From contig JAJDDQ010000008.1 of the NCBI GenBank assembly GCA_029260215.1, forward strand, positions 34,839 to 98,838: a stretch of 64,000 nt of DNA, written 5' to 3'. The position numbers were made by a program, and so were the translations under genes. Positions within the stretch are counted from its first letter, which is position 1; each line of letters begins with the position of its first letter. This DNA comes from Phycisphaerae bacterium (lineage in GTDB: Bacteria > Planctomycetota > Phycisphaerae > UBA1845). This document shows, in pieces, positions 8,156 to 16,977 of the stretch. The notes below the pieces were generated by a model. The model saw nothing but the letters and a program-made list of their open reading frames with translations, ran no database searches and had not been told where the DNA came from.

Positions 8156-10435
8156 TTACGGTCGCCGCGCGGGAAGTTCCACAAATACCGTCGTGCCCTC
8201 GCCCGGTGTGGATTCGATCCACAGTCGGCCACGGTTGATCTCAACCAGCCGCCGGGCGGTCGACAGCCCAAGCCCGCGTTGTCGGCCGGCACGCCGGTGC
8301 GAATAGAACGGGTCGAACGCCCGCTCCAGCACATCCCAACGCATGCCAGCCCCCCGGTCCGCGAGCGCGAGCATAACCGTCTCATCGGTCGCGGCTGACG
8401 GCGAGTTGATTACCACCACCGCTTTGTTGCGATCGCTCGCGTCAACCGCGTTGTCCACGACAGCAGCCAGCGCGAACGCGATCTGCTCCGCGTCCGCCCA
8501 AAACGACACCTGTGCTTCCGCAACCGCAATATCAACACTGATGCGCCCCTCGCCGTACTGCTTGACCCAGTGTCGCCGATTCGCGTCAAGCCAGGGCTTC
8601 AAAGTCACACGCGATGGCTCCGGACGAGCAGGCTTCGCAAACGCGACAAGCTCGTCGATGATCAAACTGCACTCGTCCGCATGACGGCGGATCGTGTTGA
8701 ATACCGCGAGGTCTTCAACATTGTCCGCCTCGTCGGACAACGCCTGAACCCGTCCGGAAATGTTGGCCAACGGCGTATTCATCTCATGCGCCGCCCCAGC
8801 CGACAATTCCGCGATCATCGAAAGCGCACGCTCCTGTGCGACACGTTCCGCCGAATCGTGCAGCGATCGATTCGCCTCCGCCCACGCGCCGGCAGCCCGC
8901 TCCATCCGCGCGCTGCGCAAAGTCTGCGACAACAACGCCCCGAACCAGGACGCCGCCGTCTCGATCATCGCCCGCCGTTCAGCAAACAAACGCGATACCC
9001 GCGCATCCGACTTGAACAACACACCCCCGATCGGCGAGCCGTCGTGAGATATCGAAAGCATCAACGTCTCACTACCCCCCAGCACGCGGCGATGACGATC
9101 GATCACCGGCTCCGCAACCCGCGACGGAGGTCCGACAAGCCCCATGCCGACCGTGGCCTGCGGTGTCGATTCCGCGAACGGCACGATCAATGCCTCAGTC
9201 GAAATCGTGTCGCCCACCAGCCACGCACAATGCACAAGGGTGCCCCGGTCGTTCGAGGCGAAGACCGCCACCGGGTCCGTTCCACAAAAATCCCGCCAGA
9301 AACGCGCGATGTGCCCACACACGTCGGATTCGTCATCCGAAGGCGACCATCGATTCGCCAAATCGCCCAGAAGTCTCAGGTCGCTTCCGCCGGACGTGTC
9401 CGGCGGTGCGATGCGATCAACACTTCCATGGTAAGCGTCAGCCGGCGCGCACCGTTCGCCCGATCCGCTCAACGCATCCATAAGTTCCCGGCTGCGCTCG
9501 TCACAGTCGGACGAAATCGCTTCGACATCCGCCAGCGTCATCCCCACACGCTCACACACCGAAGCCAGCACGCGATCGCTCATCCGGTCAGGCCGGCCAA
9601 TCGACTGTGATCGGGTGCTGATCGCGTCCGCGATCTGAACGACGGCTACCAGCGGCCCGAACCGCGAAATTTCAAATACAAGTTGAATCGGATGATGGTG
9701 AAAACCAATCGCGTCGCACAACGCGGCGCTCCACTTCCACCGTCGCGCCAGTTGCAAACCCACAGCCGCGTGGTCCGTACCCAGCGATGCTCGCTCCAAT
9801 GGCAACAGCGGTTCGTGCCGCAGATCGGCGGTCTTCAGAAGTCGCGTGTACGATTTGGGAACCCCACCCAGCAGAACCAGCTTTCCGATATCACGGAGCA
9901 GAGCACCGGCAAACACGACATCCGCAGAAATGTTGACCTGCGACACGCGACCGATCGCCTCAGCCGCCGCCGCCGCCCGGCAGGACCGCCACCGCACAAG
10001 CTCAACATAGTCCGCCAAACACCGTGGTTTGTGATCAGACGAACAGAGCCGCGCCCCTGAGTGCGACCAGGGCGGGAGCACGAAGGAAGCGGTGGAACGG
10101 AAAAGTCGTACATTACGCCCACGACTTTCCCCACCCCCAAGACTCAGATTACCCAACAATTCCGGCGCAACACCCCCGAGATTCGACGACGCACCAGCCC
10201 CCCCAAAAAAACCAAGAGACCAATGCACCGCGAGAAACGCCCCTACCCCCATCTCGGTATGCCGACCGAGATCAGGCCCGCGACCGGAATCCGCGAAATC
10301 CGTCCCCGCAATCTGCGCGAACGAAGGCGAAGCCGGCATCGCCGGCCCATCCAGACGCGAGACCACGTCGGCGATGACCGCCGCCGCCCGTTCCGCACGT
10401 TCTTCGCGCGCAATTTTCCCGCTAGGGGAACCCAT
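8156..10435 (-). CDS. HDOD-containing histidine kinase
   Basis: 759 aa. Residues about 145-255 match the second half of an HDOD domain (RWRSCRAAAAAEAIGR, GALLRDIGKLVLLGG, AIGFHHHP). The first about 130 residues, where the rest of HDOD should be, are Gly/Ser/Arg-rich and match poorly. A GAF-like region follows (about 350-510). Then comes a HisKA domain with the phospho-acceptor His in GAAHEMNTPLANI, and an HATPase with N-box VVDNAVDAS, G1 DRGAGM and G2 GLGLSTARR. No transmembrane segment is evident, so it is probably a cytoplasmic sensor kinase. It lies 76 bp after the HTH-receiver fusion and just before the pseudo-receiver, suggesting a three-gene signalling unit. The signal is unknown. Confidence 0.8.
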   Translation of the reverse strand: MGSPSGKIAREERAERAAAVIADVVSRLDGPAMPASPSFAQIAGTDFADSGRGPDLGRHTEMGVGAFLAVHWSLGFFGGAGASSNLGGVAPELLGNLSLGGGESRGRNVRLFRSTASFVLPPWSHSGARLCSSDHKPRCLADYVELVRWRSCRAAAAAEAIGRVSQVNISADVVFAGALLRDIGKLVLLGGVPKSYTRLLKTADLRHEPLLPLERASLGTDHAAVGLQLARRWKWSAALCDAIGFHHHPIQLVFEISRFGPLVAVVQIADAISTRSQSIGRPDRMSDRVLASVCERVGMTLADVEAISSDCDERSRELMDALSGSGERCAPADAYHGSVDRIAPPDTSGGSDLRLLGDLANRWSPSDDESDVCGHIARFWRDFCGTDPVAVFASNDRGTLVHCAWLVGDTISTEALIVPFAESTPQATVGMGLVGPPSRVAEPVIDRHRRVLGGSETLMLSISHDGSPIGGVLFKSDARVSRLFAERRAMIETAASWFGALLSQTLRSARMERAAGAWAEANRSLHDSAERVAQERALSMIAELSAGAAHEMNTPLANISGRVQALSDEADNVEDLAVFNTIRRHADECSLIIDELVAFAKPARPEPSRVTLKPWLDANRRHWVKQYGEGRISVDIAVAEAQVSFWADAEQIAFALAAVVDNAVDASDRNKAVVVINSPSAATDETVMLALADRGAGMRWDVLERAFDPFYSHRRAGRQRGLGLSTARRLVEINRGRLWIESTPGEGTTVFVELPARRP

Positions 10436-10511
10436 CGGTGCTTCTTTCGCTCCCCGCGATCAATGTCTAATTCTGCGAAACGCCTTTGTCGCGGTCGCCC
10501 GCGACGCCCGA

Positions 10512-11093
10512 TCAGGCTGCGACCAACTCTGCGATGCGGTCCACAACCACGCGAACATCGAACGGCTTCTTGATGAAATCGTCCGCACCCGCCTCTCGCA
10601 ATTCCTCAATCTCGTCCGGGTCCGCCACACCGCTGATCATGATGATCTTGGTGTGCTTCAAGTGCTCGTTCGAACGGATGCTCCGGCAGACAGCCGTCCC
10701 GTTGATATCCGGCAACTTAAAGTCAAGCAGGACTATGTCCGGTAGAAGTTCACGCGCCAGGATGCCCGCGTCAAATCCCGTCGTGCCCGACGACACATCG
10801 AAACGACCGTCCCGCGTCAACACGTCCACCAACAGCTCAACGATGTCCACATCGTCGTCGATCACCAGAACATTTTTCGTGGGACGCCCCAATCGATCCA
10901 ACGGAATCTGATTGTCCCGCATGAACTTGATCAAATGATCGTAAGGGATGCGCCGAAACCGTGAACCGGGCACGCGAAAACCGCGCAGCCTTCCATTATC
11001 AAAACACCGAATCACCGTCTGTTGACTGATGCTGCAAATCCGCGCCACTTCGCCAGTCGTAAAGACAGATTTTGTTTTCGATGATTTATCCAT
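10512..11093 (-). CDS. Excisionase-type HTH fused to CheY-like receiver
   Basis: 193 aa in reversed domain order for a response regulator. The N-terminal about 65 residues are a MerR/excisionase-like winged HTH (FTTGEVARICSISQQTVIRC, then a GRLRGFRVPGSRFRRIP wing). The receiver domain follows (about 72-193), with all functional residues present: VIDDD, the phospho-acceptor in VLLDFKLPD, ISG, and the KKPFD lysine. It is likely a phosphorylation-controlled DNA-binding protein and the natural partner of the downstream HDOD kinase. The ATG at 11093 follows AAGGTAG. A candidate promoter lies about 75 bp upstream. Confidence 0.85.
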   Translation of the reverse strand: MDKSSKTKSVFTTGEVARICSISQQTVIRCFDNGRLRGFRVPGSRFRRIPYDHLIKFMRDNQIPLDRLGRPTKNVLVIDDDVDIVELLVDVLTRDGRFDVSSGTTGFDAGILARELLPDIVLLDFKLPDINGTAVCRSIRSNEHLKHTKIIMISGVADPDEIEELREAGADDFIKKPFDVRVVVDRIAELVAA

Positions 11094-11165
11094 TCTACCT
11101 TAATCCGCGAATTGCCAATTCATGCCTATTTGTATCAATGTTCCTATATGTCCTAAGTTCCCAAC

Positions 11166-11195
11166 ACCCTACATTCGAACGAGTCACCCTGTCAA
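11166..11195 (-). promoter_or_regulatory. Candidate sigma70-type promoter for the HTH-receiver gene
   Basis: On the minus strand a perfect -35 TTGACA (11190-11195) is followed after 18 bp by TAGGGT (11166-11171) as a weak -10. It points at the response-regulator gene starting at 11093, within an AT-richer gap between mnmG and that gene. The call rests on sequence similarity alone. Confidence 0.4.
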
Positions 11196-11282
11196 GTGAA
11201 ACAGAAAGTTTTGCAACGATTGCGCGGAAGGCGCAGAATGGGTATCTTGTGAAGACTTAACAATTCACAGCGCGAAATGTGC

Positions 11283-13118
11283 TTACAACGCTTCGCGCTT
11301 CTGGCGACGATGGAGATGTATCCAAAGAACGGAAATGTCCGCCGGGTTGATCCCGCTGATACGCGATGCCTGACCGATTGTGCGCGGCTGAATGTGGTCG
11401 AACTTCTCTCGCGCTTCCAGCCTCAAAGCGTCGATCCCGTTGAAGTCAAAATGTGTAGGAATCACCACCGTTTCGAGCTTTGAAAACCGGTCGATCTGAC
11501 GTTGCTGCCGAACCAGATAGCCTGCGTACTGCGTGGCGATTTGCACATGCCTGAACGCCTCGTCGGACATCCCACACCCGATCTGCGTGGCTTCGGCGGT
11601 CGAAAGCTCGAAATCCGGCCGTTTAAGCCAATCCAGGATCGGCTTGCCCGCGCGTCGCATGCGCCCAAGCCCTTCGCGAATGTCGGCGATCCTTTGACGC
11701 TTGGATTCGAAACGCGCCCAGCGGCTGTCGCAAACCAAACCCAGCGTCTTGCCGATCGGGGTCAGTCTTTGATCCGCATTGTCGCACCGCAGATGCAACA
11801 GGTATTCCGCCCGCGAAGTGAACATTCGGTACGGCTCTGTCGGCGGTCGTGTAATAATGTCGTCGATCATCACACCGACATAAGCTTCGTTTCTACCGAA
11901 GACTACGGGATCCTGGCCGCCAATGAGCCGGCAGGCATGCAATCCCGCCACCAGCCCCTGAGCAGCCGCTTCCTCGTATCCGCTGGTCCCGTTGATCTGC
12001 CCAGCCAGGAACAGTCCCGCGACCCGCTTGGTCTCCAGAGACAGCTTCGTTTGATGCGTCGGAACCCAGTCGTATTCCACCGCATAGCCCGGCTGAAGAA
12101 TTTCAGCCTGCTCCAGCCCGGCGATCGTGCGTACCATCTCCGTCTGAACCGCCGCCGGCAGCGAGGTGCTGATTCCGTTGCAGTAGACCCGCTCGTTGTC
12201 GTAGCCTTCGGGTTCCAGAAAAACCTGATGCCGCGATTTATCCGCAAAACGGACGACCTTATCCTCAATACTCGGGCAATATCGAGGCCCCTGCGACTCA
12301 ATCTGCCCGGAGTACATGGGAGCTTCGTGCAGGTGCCGGTGAATCAGGGCGTGCGTGTCGGCATTCGTGTAGGTGATCCAGCACGGAATCTGTTTCTGGC
12401 CAATCGCATCGTTCATGAACGAAAACGGCGTTGGCGATTCGTCGCCCGGCTGCTCTTCGAGCACGTCGTATCGAATCGAATCGCGATGAATTCTGGGCGG
12501 CGTGCCGGTTTTGAGGCGACCAAGCTCGAATCCCAGCGCCCGCAATCGCGGACTGAGACCCGTGCAGGCTGGTTCTCCCGCTCGTCCGCCCTCGGTCAGG
12601 CTTGTGCCGCAGTGCATGAGTGCCTGCATGAACGTTCCCGTGGTCACGACGACGGCAGAACTGTTCAGGCGTCGCCCGTCCTGCAACAGGACGCCGTCCA
12701 CCCGGACTGAGGCTTCGCCCAAGCCGGTGGCAGTTTGGGTTGAGAGGTCTTCAACAATCCCCTCGATGATATCGAGGTTGGGAACTTCGCTGAGATGGTT
12801 CTGCACGCATTGGGCGTAGGCTTCGCGGTCAGCCTGTGCCCGTGGTGCCCAGACTGCGGGGCCTTTGCTGCGGTTGAGCATGCGAAACTGAATGCCGGCT
12901 TGATCGATCACCAGGCCCATCAACCCGCCGAGGGCATCGACCTCGCGGACCATGTGCCCTTTTCCCAACCCGCCGATGGCTGGATTGCAGGACATGCGCC
13001 CGATGGCCACGCGCTCCATTGTGATGAGCGCGGTGTGTGCGCCGAGGCGCGTGGCAGCCCAAGCCGCCTCCGCTCCGGCGTGTCCACCACCGACCACGAT
13101 GACGTCGTATTTATGCAA
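11283..13118 (-). CDS. mnmG: tRNA uridine-5-carboxymethylaminomethyl modification enzyme MnmG (GidA)
   Basis: FAD enzyme that, with MnmE, installs the carboxymethylaminomethyl group on the wobble uridine of several tRNAs. The 611 residues start with the FAD-binding [14 protein letters not shown] and include the family signatures [20 protein letters not shown] and, later, [16 protein letters not shown]; the C-terminal helical domain is complete. Length is normal. The start appears to be TTG at 13118, since [11 protein letters not shown] follows directly and there is no nearby in-frame ATG. It is downstream of rpsR on the same strand with a 133-bp gap. mnmE is not in this window. Confidence 0.95.
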   Translation of the reverse strand: MHKYDVIVVGGGHAGAEAAWAATRLGAHTALITMERVAIGRMSCNPAIGGLGKGHMVREVDALGGLMGLVIDQAGIQFRMLNRSKGPAVWAPRAQADREAYAQCVQNHLSEVPNLDIIEGIVEDLSTQTATGLGEASVRVDGVLLQDGRRLNSSAVVVTTGTFMQALMHCGTSLTEGGRAGEPACTGLSPRLRALGFELGRLKTGTPPRIHRDSIRYDVLEEQPGDESPTPFSFMNDAIGQKQIPCWITYTNADTHALIHRHLHEAPMYSGQIESQGPRYCPSIEDKVVRFADKSRHQVFLEPEGYDNERVYCNGISTSLPAAVQTEMVRTIAGLEQAEILQPGYAVEYDWVPTHQTKLSLETKRVAGLFLAGQINGTSGYEEAAAQGLVAGLHACRLIGGQDPVVFGRNEAYVGVMIDDIITRPPTEPYRMFTSRAEYLLHLRCDNADQRLTPIGKTLGLVCDSRWARFESKRQRIADIREGLGRMRRAGKPILDWLKRPDFELSTAEATQIGCGMSDEAFRHVQIATQYAGYLVRQQRQIDRFSKLETVVIPTHFDFNGIDALRLEAREKFDHIQPRTIGQASRISGINPADISVLWIHLHRRQKREAL

Positions 13119-13251
13119 TATTCAAACCCGGTTGGTGTCCGACCGACGAACGCTGCGAGATTTTAACGGAGATCGCGCGCAGGAGTCCAGAAAACGGGGC
13201 GGACGTCGCGTTGATCGACGTTCGGTCGCCCCGAATTGTTCGTCGAAGCCC

Positions 13252-13491
13252 TTACTTGCTGGTGTAGGGGATCAGGGCGATGAAGCGGGCGCGTTTCACG
13301 GCGTTCTGCAACGCACGCTGCTCGCGAGCAGTGGTTCCGCCACGCTTGCGCGACATGACCTTGGAGCTGGAGGTCAGAAACTTGCGCAGCAGATCGATCT
13401 CTTTGTAATCGACCAGCGGGCCAGTCCATTCCTTGCGGTCACGATCCGGAAATCGTTGTGAGGATTGAAGATAACGTCCCTTTTTTTCCAC
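13252..13491 (-). CDS. rpsR: Small ribosomal subunit protein bS18
   Basis: 79 aa with the S18 core: VDYKEIDLLRKFL, a basic KVMSRKRGGTTAREQR segment and AVKRARFIALIPYTSK at the end. It binds 16S rRNA on the platform next to S6. The ATG at 13491 lies just downstream of the YcaR-like gene, with a few bases between them, so the two are almost certainly co-transcribed. rpsF and ssb, common neighbours elsewhere, are absent. Length is typical (about 75-90). Confidence 0.93.
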   Translation of the reverse strand: MEKKGRYLQSSQRFPDRDRKEWTGPLVDYKEIDLLRKFLTSSSKVMSRKRGGTTAREQRALQNAVKRARFIALIPYTSK

Positions 13492-13494
13492 GTT

Positions 13495-13719
13495 CTAACC
13501 TTCCTTCGCTTTCGGGGCGGCGCTAACCACGCGGTCAAAATCTTCGTTGCTGACGGTTTCAGCCTCATCGATCAGCATGATCGGAATTCCGTCCCGAATC
13601 GGATACCGCAATCGGGTCACGCGATCCGTCGAATACAACCAATCGCCGGACTGAACCAGCGGCGCCTTGGTCTTCGGGCAGACCAGAATGTCCAGAAATT
13701 CCGCATCAAGCTCGGTCAT
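13495..13719 (-). CDS. Trm112/YcaR-family (UPF0434) small protein
   Basis: 74 aa with the family pattern FLDILVCPKTKAPLV near the N-terminus, then LRYPIRDGIPIML. Bacterial members of this family are small beta-rich proteins related to the Trm112 methyltransferase activator. Only one Cys (in VCPKTK) of the zinc pairs seen in some relatives remains, so metal binding is unlikely. It sits directly upstream of rpsR, which suggests a translation-linked role, inferred from context only. Confidence 0.8.
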   Translation of the reverse strand: MTELDAEFLDILVCPKTKAPLVQSGDWLYSTDRVTRLRYPIRDGIPIMLIDEAETVSNEDFDRVVSAAPKAKEG

Positions 13720-13762
13720 GGCCTATCCGTCCCTGTCTCGCCGCCGAGTGTCAAGATCGCGG

Positions 13763-13791
13763 ATGCTACCAAACACCGTCGAACTTGACAA
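13763..13791 (-). promoter_or_regulatory. Candidate promoter for the ycaR-like/rpsR pair
   Basis: On the minus strand TTGTCA (13786-13791), a 17-bp spacer and TAGCAT (13763-13768) match the sigma70 consensus at 5 of 6 and 4 of 6 positions. It ends about 45 bp upstream of the YcaR-like start at 13719. Confidence 0.45.
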
Positions 13792-13812
13792 GAGGGGGTG
13801 TGAAATGGCTGA

Positions 13813-13833
13813 TGGCCGCCTAAATAGCGGCCA
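13813..13833 (-). terminator. Hairpin after the acyl-CoA ligase gene
   Basis: Perfect 7-bp stem TGGCCGC/GCGGCCA with a 7-base loop, 10 bases past the stop of the ligase gene. There is no clear U-tract, so it may end transcription weakly or protect the 3' end. Confidence 0.4.
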
Positions 13834-13842
13834 AACAAGTTG

Positions 13843-15330
13843 TTATGACGCCTTTGGGGTTTCGGCCTGTGATTTCAGCTCCCGCTTGGCGACCTTTCCT
13901 GTGGGGCCTCTGGGTAATTCCGTGACGATGCGGATTTCACGCGGGACTTTGTAGCCCGCCAGCCGTTCGCGCGCGAATGTTCGGAGGGCGGTTTCGTCGA
14001 GCGTGTGGTCGGTCGCGGCGATCACAAACGCGAGCGGGACTTCGCCTCGGCTGGTGTCTGGGACGCCGATGACGGCGGCCTCATCGACAGCCTCGTGCAA
14101 TTCAAGCATTGCTTCAATTTCGCGGGGGAAGACGTTTTCGCCACCCACGATCATCATGTCTTTCTTGCGGCCTGTGATGAACAGGTATCCGTCGCTGTCG
14201 AAGCGTCCGATGTCGCCGGTCGCAAACCAGCCGTCGTCCAGCAGTACGGCTGCGGTTTCGTCGGGTCGATTTCGGTATCCGCGCATAACGCTGGGGCCTT
14301 TGACGCGGATTTCGCCTTCCTCTCCGGTTTCCACCTCGGCGTTGTCGTCATCGACGATGCGTACCTGAACATTTTTGAGCGGCAGGCCGACGGAGTGTGT
14401 CCGGTGTTGGTCGGGCGTGTTGAGGGATATCACCGGCGATGTTTCGGTCAGTCCGTAGCCTTCGAGCAAGGTCTGGCTGAATCGTTTGCGAAAGGCGGTC
14501 GAGATGCGTTCGGGCAAAGGTTCGCCGCCGGAGACGAGCAGGTGAAAATCCCGGAAAGCGTCGGGGTCGGCAGACTTGCTGCGCATCAGCGCGTTGTACA
14601 TGCTGGGGACAGCCATCAGGACCGTGGGTCTAAAGTCCTTGATGGCGCGCGAAACGGCGGCTGGGTTGAACCTCGGCAGAGCATGAACCGCGATGCCGCG
14701 CACGATGGGGACCAGGACGTTGGCTGTCAGCCCGAAGACGTGGAAAGGCGGCAGCACGCACAGGAAACGGTCGGAGGGACGTAAATCGACGGCGGCGATG
14801 ACGCCTTCGCAGTTGGCGCTCAAATTGCCGTAGGTCAGTTCGACGCCTTTGGGTGCAGCCGACGTACCCGAGGTGTAGAGCAGGACGGCTAAGTCGTCGG
14901 GCGATACCTTGGGTACGGGCGGTCTTGGTTTGAACCGGTTCATCAGGATGCGCCGCCTGAGGGGCAGGTCTTCGAGGTGAACGGTTCGTACAAGGAGGTT
15001 GTTGGTGATGTTGTCAAAGTGATGGACGGTGAGCACGACGTCCAGATTCGCGTCGCGGACGATGACGGCGAGTTCCTCGGGGCTGAGGAGGAAGTTGAGC
15101 GGAACGGGCACCTTGCCGGCCCAGTGGGCGCCGAAGAGCGATCCGAAGAATCCGGTCCCTGCGGGCAGGAGCAGTCCGACGGATGCGCGGTCGGTTTGCT
15201 TGGCGATGACATCGCGCAAGACGATGGACAGCGCGGTAAGGTTTCGGAACGTCAGGGACGATCGCGAATCCTCGACCGCCAGTGAGGCAGGCCGACGTGC
15301 GTTTTGCTCGAGCAGTGCGTCTATGAACAT
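13843..15330 (-). CDS. AMP-forming acyl-CoA ligase (ANL superfamily)
   Basis: 495 aa. Activates a carboxylic acid with ATP and joins it to CoA, probably a fatty acid given its overall similarity to FadD-like ligases. Motifs: the phosphate-binding loop LLYTSGTSAAPKG (about 150-162), the aromatic motif LEGYGLTETSP, the hinge region DGWFATGDIGRF, GRKKDMMIVGGENVFP, and the C-terminal catalytic lysine in PTGKVAKRE. Length is at the short end of the family but all motifs are present. It is divergent from the SPOR lipoprotein gene. I cannot assign chain length or substrate from the sequence. Confidence 0.88.
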   Translation of the reverse strand: MFIDALLEQNARRPASLAVEDSRSSLTFRNLTALSIVLRDVIAKQTDRASVGLLLPAGTGFFGSLFGAHWAGKVPVPLNFLLSPEELAVIVRDANLDVVLTVHHFDNITNNLLVRTVHLEDLPLRRRILMNRFKPRPPVPKVSPDDLAVLLYTSGTSAAPKGVELTYGNLSANCEGVIAAVDLRPSDRFLCVLPPFHVFGLTANVLVPIVRGIAVHALPRFNPAAVSRAIKDFRPTVLMAVPSMYNALMRSKSADPDAFRDFHLLVSGGEPLPERISTAFRKRFSQTLLEGYGLTETSPVISLNTPDQHRTHSVGLPLKNVQVRIVDDDNAEVETGEEGEIRVKGPSVMRGYRNRPDETAAVLLDDGWFATGDIGRFDSDGYLFITGRKKDMMIVGGENVFPREIEAMLELHEAVDEAAVIGVPDTSRGEVPLAFVIAATDHTLDETALRTFARERLAGYKVPREIRIVTELPRGPTGKVAKRELKSQAETPKAS

Positions 15331-15447
15331 CGTTTAAGGTTCGATCGCGTGTCGGGCGAGCGTAATTGAGGGTAAATGATTTGTCTATCAAGCGCTTGGC
15401 GCGGATAATGCCGGATCGTCTGGGCATCGATCGCGAACCCTGGGAGC

Positions 15448-16239
15448 ATGGATGTGACCGCAGGCCGATTTCACGTTTTTGCAGTTGTCGTTTTTTTCAC
15501 GGTAGGCGGGGTTGGTTGCGCGACGTTCAGCGCCGATCTGGCGACGCAATTGCGTCAGGCGGAACGGGACTATCGCTTGGCCCGCTACAAACAGGCTGAT
15601 CGGGGTGCGTCGGCTGTTATCGAAGCTCAACCCGCACATCCGGACACGGCTGAGGCGCACTATGTGCGTGCTCTGGTTCGTTTGCGGGGAGACCATCGCG
15701 ATGCGGCTCAGGCGGACCTGGATCGGGCTGTTGAGCTTGGTCGGCGTCGGGAGGTGATTGGGGCTGCCCACGTTCAGATTGGTCATATTGAGTTTGACGA
15801 CGGGCGTTTCGATCGTGCGGCTGCTGCTTATGCGCGGGCGATTCCGCTGCTGGGCAGGGAGTCGACGAGCGGTGACGTGTTGTATCGGTTGGCCATTTGC
15901 CGTCAGCGTCTGGGCGATTTTGCCCGGTCGCGGCGCGATTTCGATCGTGTGGTGCGTGCGTTTCCCGGTTGCCGGAGTGCGGCGGCTGCCCGCCAGAAGC
16001 TGACCTGGGCTGAGGATTGTTTCTCGATTCAGTGTGGTGCTTACTCTCAGAAATATCGGGCGAAGGCGGCGGCGCAATCGCTGTCTGAGCGAGGCGTTCG
16101 TGCGGTGGTGTCTGCGCTGCCGCGTCGTGTGGGGGCACCGTTTATTGTACACGTCGGACGTTTCAGGGATTTTGACGAGGCGAGGGCTGCACTGGGCGGT
16201 GTTCGTCGCGTTCAGCCGGATGCGTTTCTTATTCCGTAG
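15448..16239 (+). CDS. TPR and SPOR-domain lipoprotein
   Basis: 263 aa. The N-terminus is a lipoprotein signal ending in GGVGC (Cys24), so the protein is probably held in a membrane facing the periplasm. Residues about 30-190 contain tetratricopeptide-like helix pairs (AHYVRALVRLRGDHRDAAQA; AHVQIGHIEFDDGRFDRAAA). The last about 70 residues form a SPOR domain (FSIQCGAYSQKYRAKAAAQS), which binds denuded peptidoglycan glycan at division sites. The ATG at 15448 is used, but a GTG two codons later has better spacing from GGGAG. A role in envelope maintenance or division is inferred from the SPOR domain. Confidence 0.8.
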   Translation: MDVTAGRFHVFAVVVFFTVGGVGCATFSADLATQLRQAERDYRLARYKQADRGASAVIEAQPAHPDTAEAHYVRALVRLRGDHRDAAQADLDRAVELGRRREVIGAAHVQIGHIEFDDGRFDRAAAAYARAIPLLGRESTSGDVLYRLAICRQRLGDFARSRRDFDRVVRAFPGCRSAAAARQKLTWAEDCFSIQCGAYSQKYRAKAAAQSLSERGVRAVVSALPRRVGAPFIVHVGRFRDFDEARAALGGVRRVQPDAFLIP

Positions 16240-16251
16240 GGTTTGTTGATT

Positions 16252-16498
16252 CGTAACTCTTCAGCCATGTGCAATGCGAAGCCACGTTCTGCCCTCGCCT
16301 TGCGACAGAATACGATCTCTTCCCCCCTTGCAAAGGGGGGATACAGGGGGGTCTGGATCGGAGGGGTGCTTCGGTTCGCAAGAAGAACCTCCCCCGGCCC
16401 CTCCTTCTAAAGGAGGGGAGGAAGAGGGCAATCATCACGCCCGTAGGGCCCAACTGAGTTTGTCGTTGTTCGGGATTGCACGTGGCTGAAGAGTTACG
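16252..16498. mobile_element. 247-bp MITE-like element with terminal inverted repeats
   Basis: The first 24 bp (16252-16275, starting CGTAACTCTTCAGCC) and last 24 bp (16475-16498) are inverted copies with 23 of 24 matches. The element is flanked on both sides by TTGATT (16246-16251 and 16499-16504), which looks like a 6-bp target duplication. No transposase is inside. The interior holds a C-rich/G-rich hairpin and a 37-bp block found again at 53351-53387. The rest of the gap to 16962 (about 460 bp) contains only the promoter listed below. Confidence 0.65.
16388..16424 (+). repeat. 37-bp palindromic block (family C), copy 1
   Basis: CCTCCCCCGG followed by a CCCCTCCTT/AAGGAGGGG hairpin with a 3-base loop. 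Identical over 37 bp to 53351-53387. Lies inside the 247-bp MITE-like element. Confidence 0.85.
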
Positions 16499-16868
16499 TT
16501 GATTCGTAATATATCTTCGGCCTGACGCAATAAGGAAGCCGGCAAGACTGGCTCGATCGGAACGGACTTGCAAAGCGCAGCGTAGCCAAACCGTGGATCG
16601 CAGGACATTTCCCACAGTCCGGTTGCCCCGGGCCCTACCGACGGCGTGCGCCGCGGATGGCCCCATAACTCAGCAGCGATCCCGTTGATTCAATCCGTTT
16701 TTCGGACAGACTCTCAATTCTGACACTCCGTTTCCCCAATATTGAGACAATGAGCAGATGTCGCGACTAACTAGCGACGCGATTCCCGGGAATGAGAAAC
16801 TGCAAGCATCTTTGATTCCCGGAAACAATAACGGGATCGACTAAATGTGCGGACGGTGCTCTTCGGGA

Positions 16869-16898
16869 TTGAAACGCCTAACCGTGATTTGTTATAAT
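16869..16898 (+). promoter_or_regulatory. Candidate sigma70-type promoter for the dihaem cytochrome gene
   Basis: TTGAAA (16869-16874), 18-bp spacer, TATAAT (16893-16898). A strong match to consensus, 79 bp upstream of the chosen start at 16978. Confidence 0.6.
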
Positions 16899-16977
16899 AG
16901 CTGGCGCGTCGGGATCTTGGCCTTTGCTCAGGGTCCGCGTTTGAAGTCACGACAGCCAGTAGATGATCGGAAGAACA

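Noticed and set aside
16505..16860. A small gene in the long gap before the dihaem cytochrome
   Set aside because: Short open frames have no ribosome sites or recognisable motifs; the stretch holds only part of the MITE surroundings and the promoter region.
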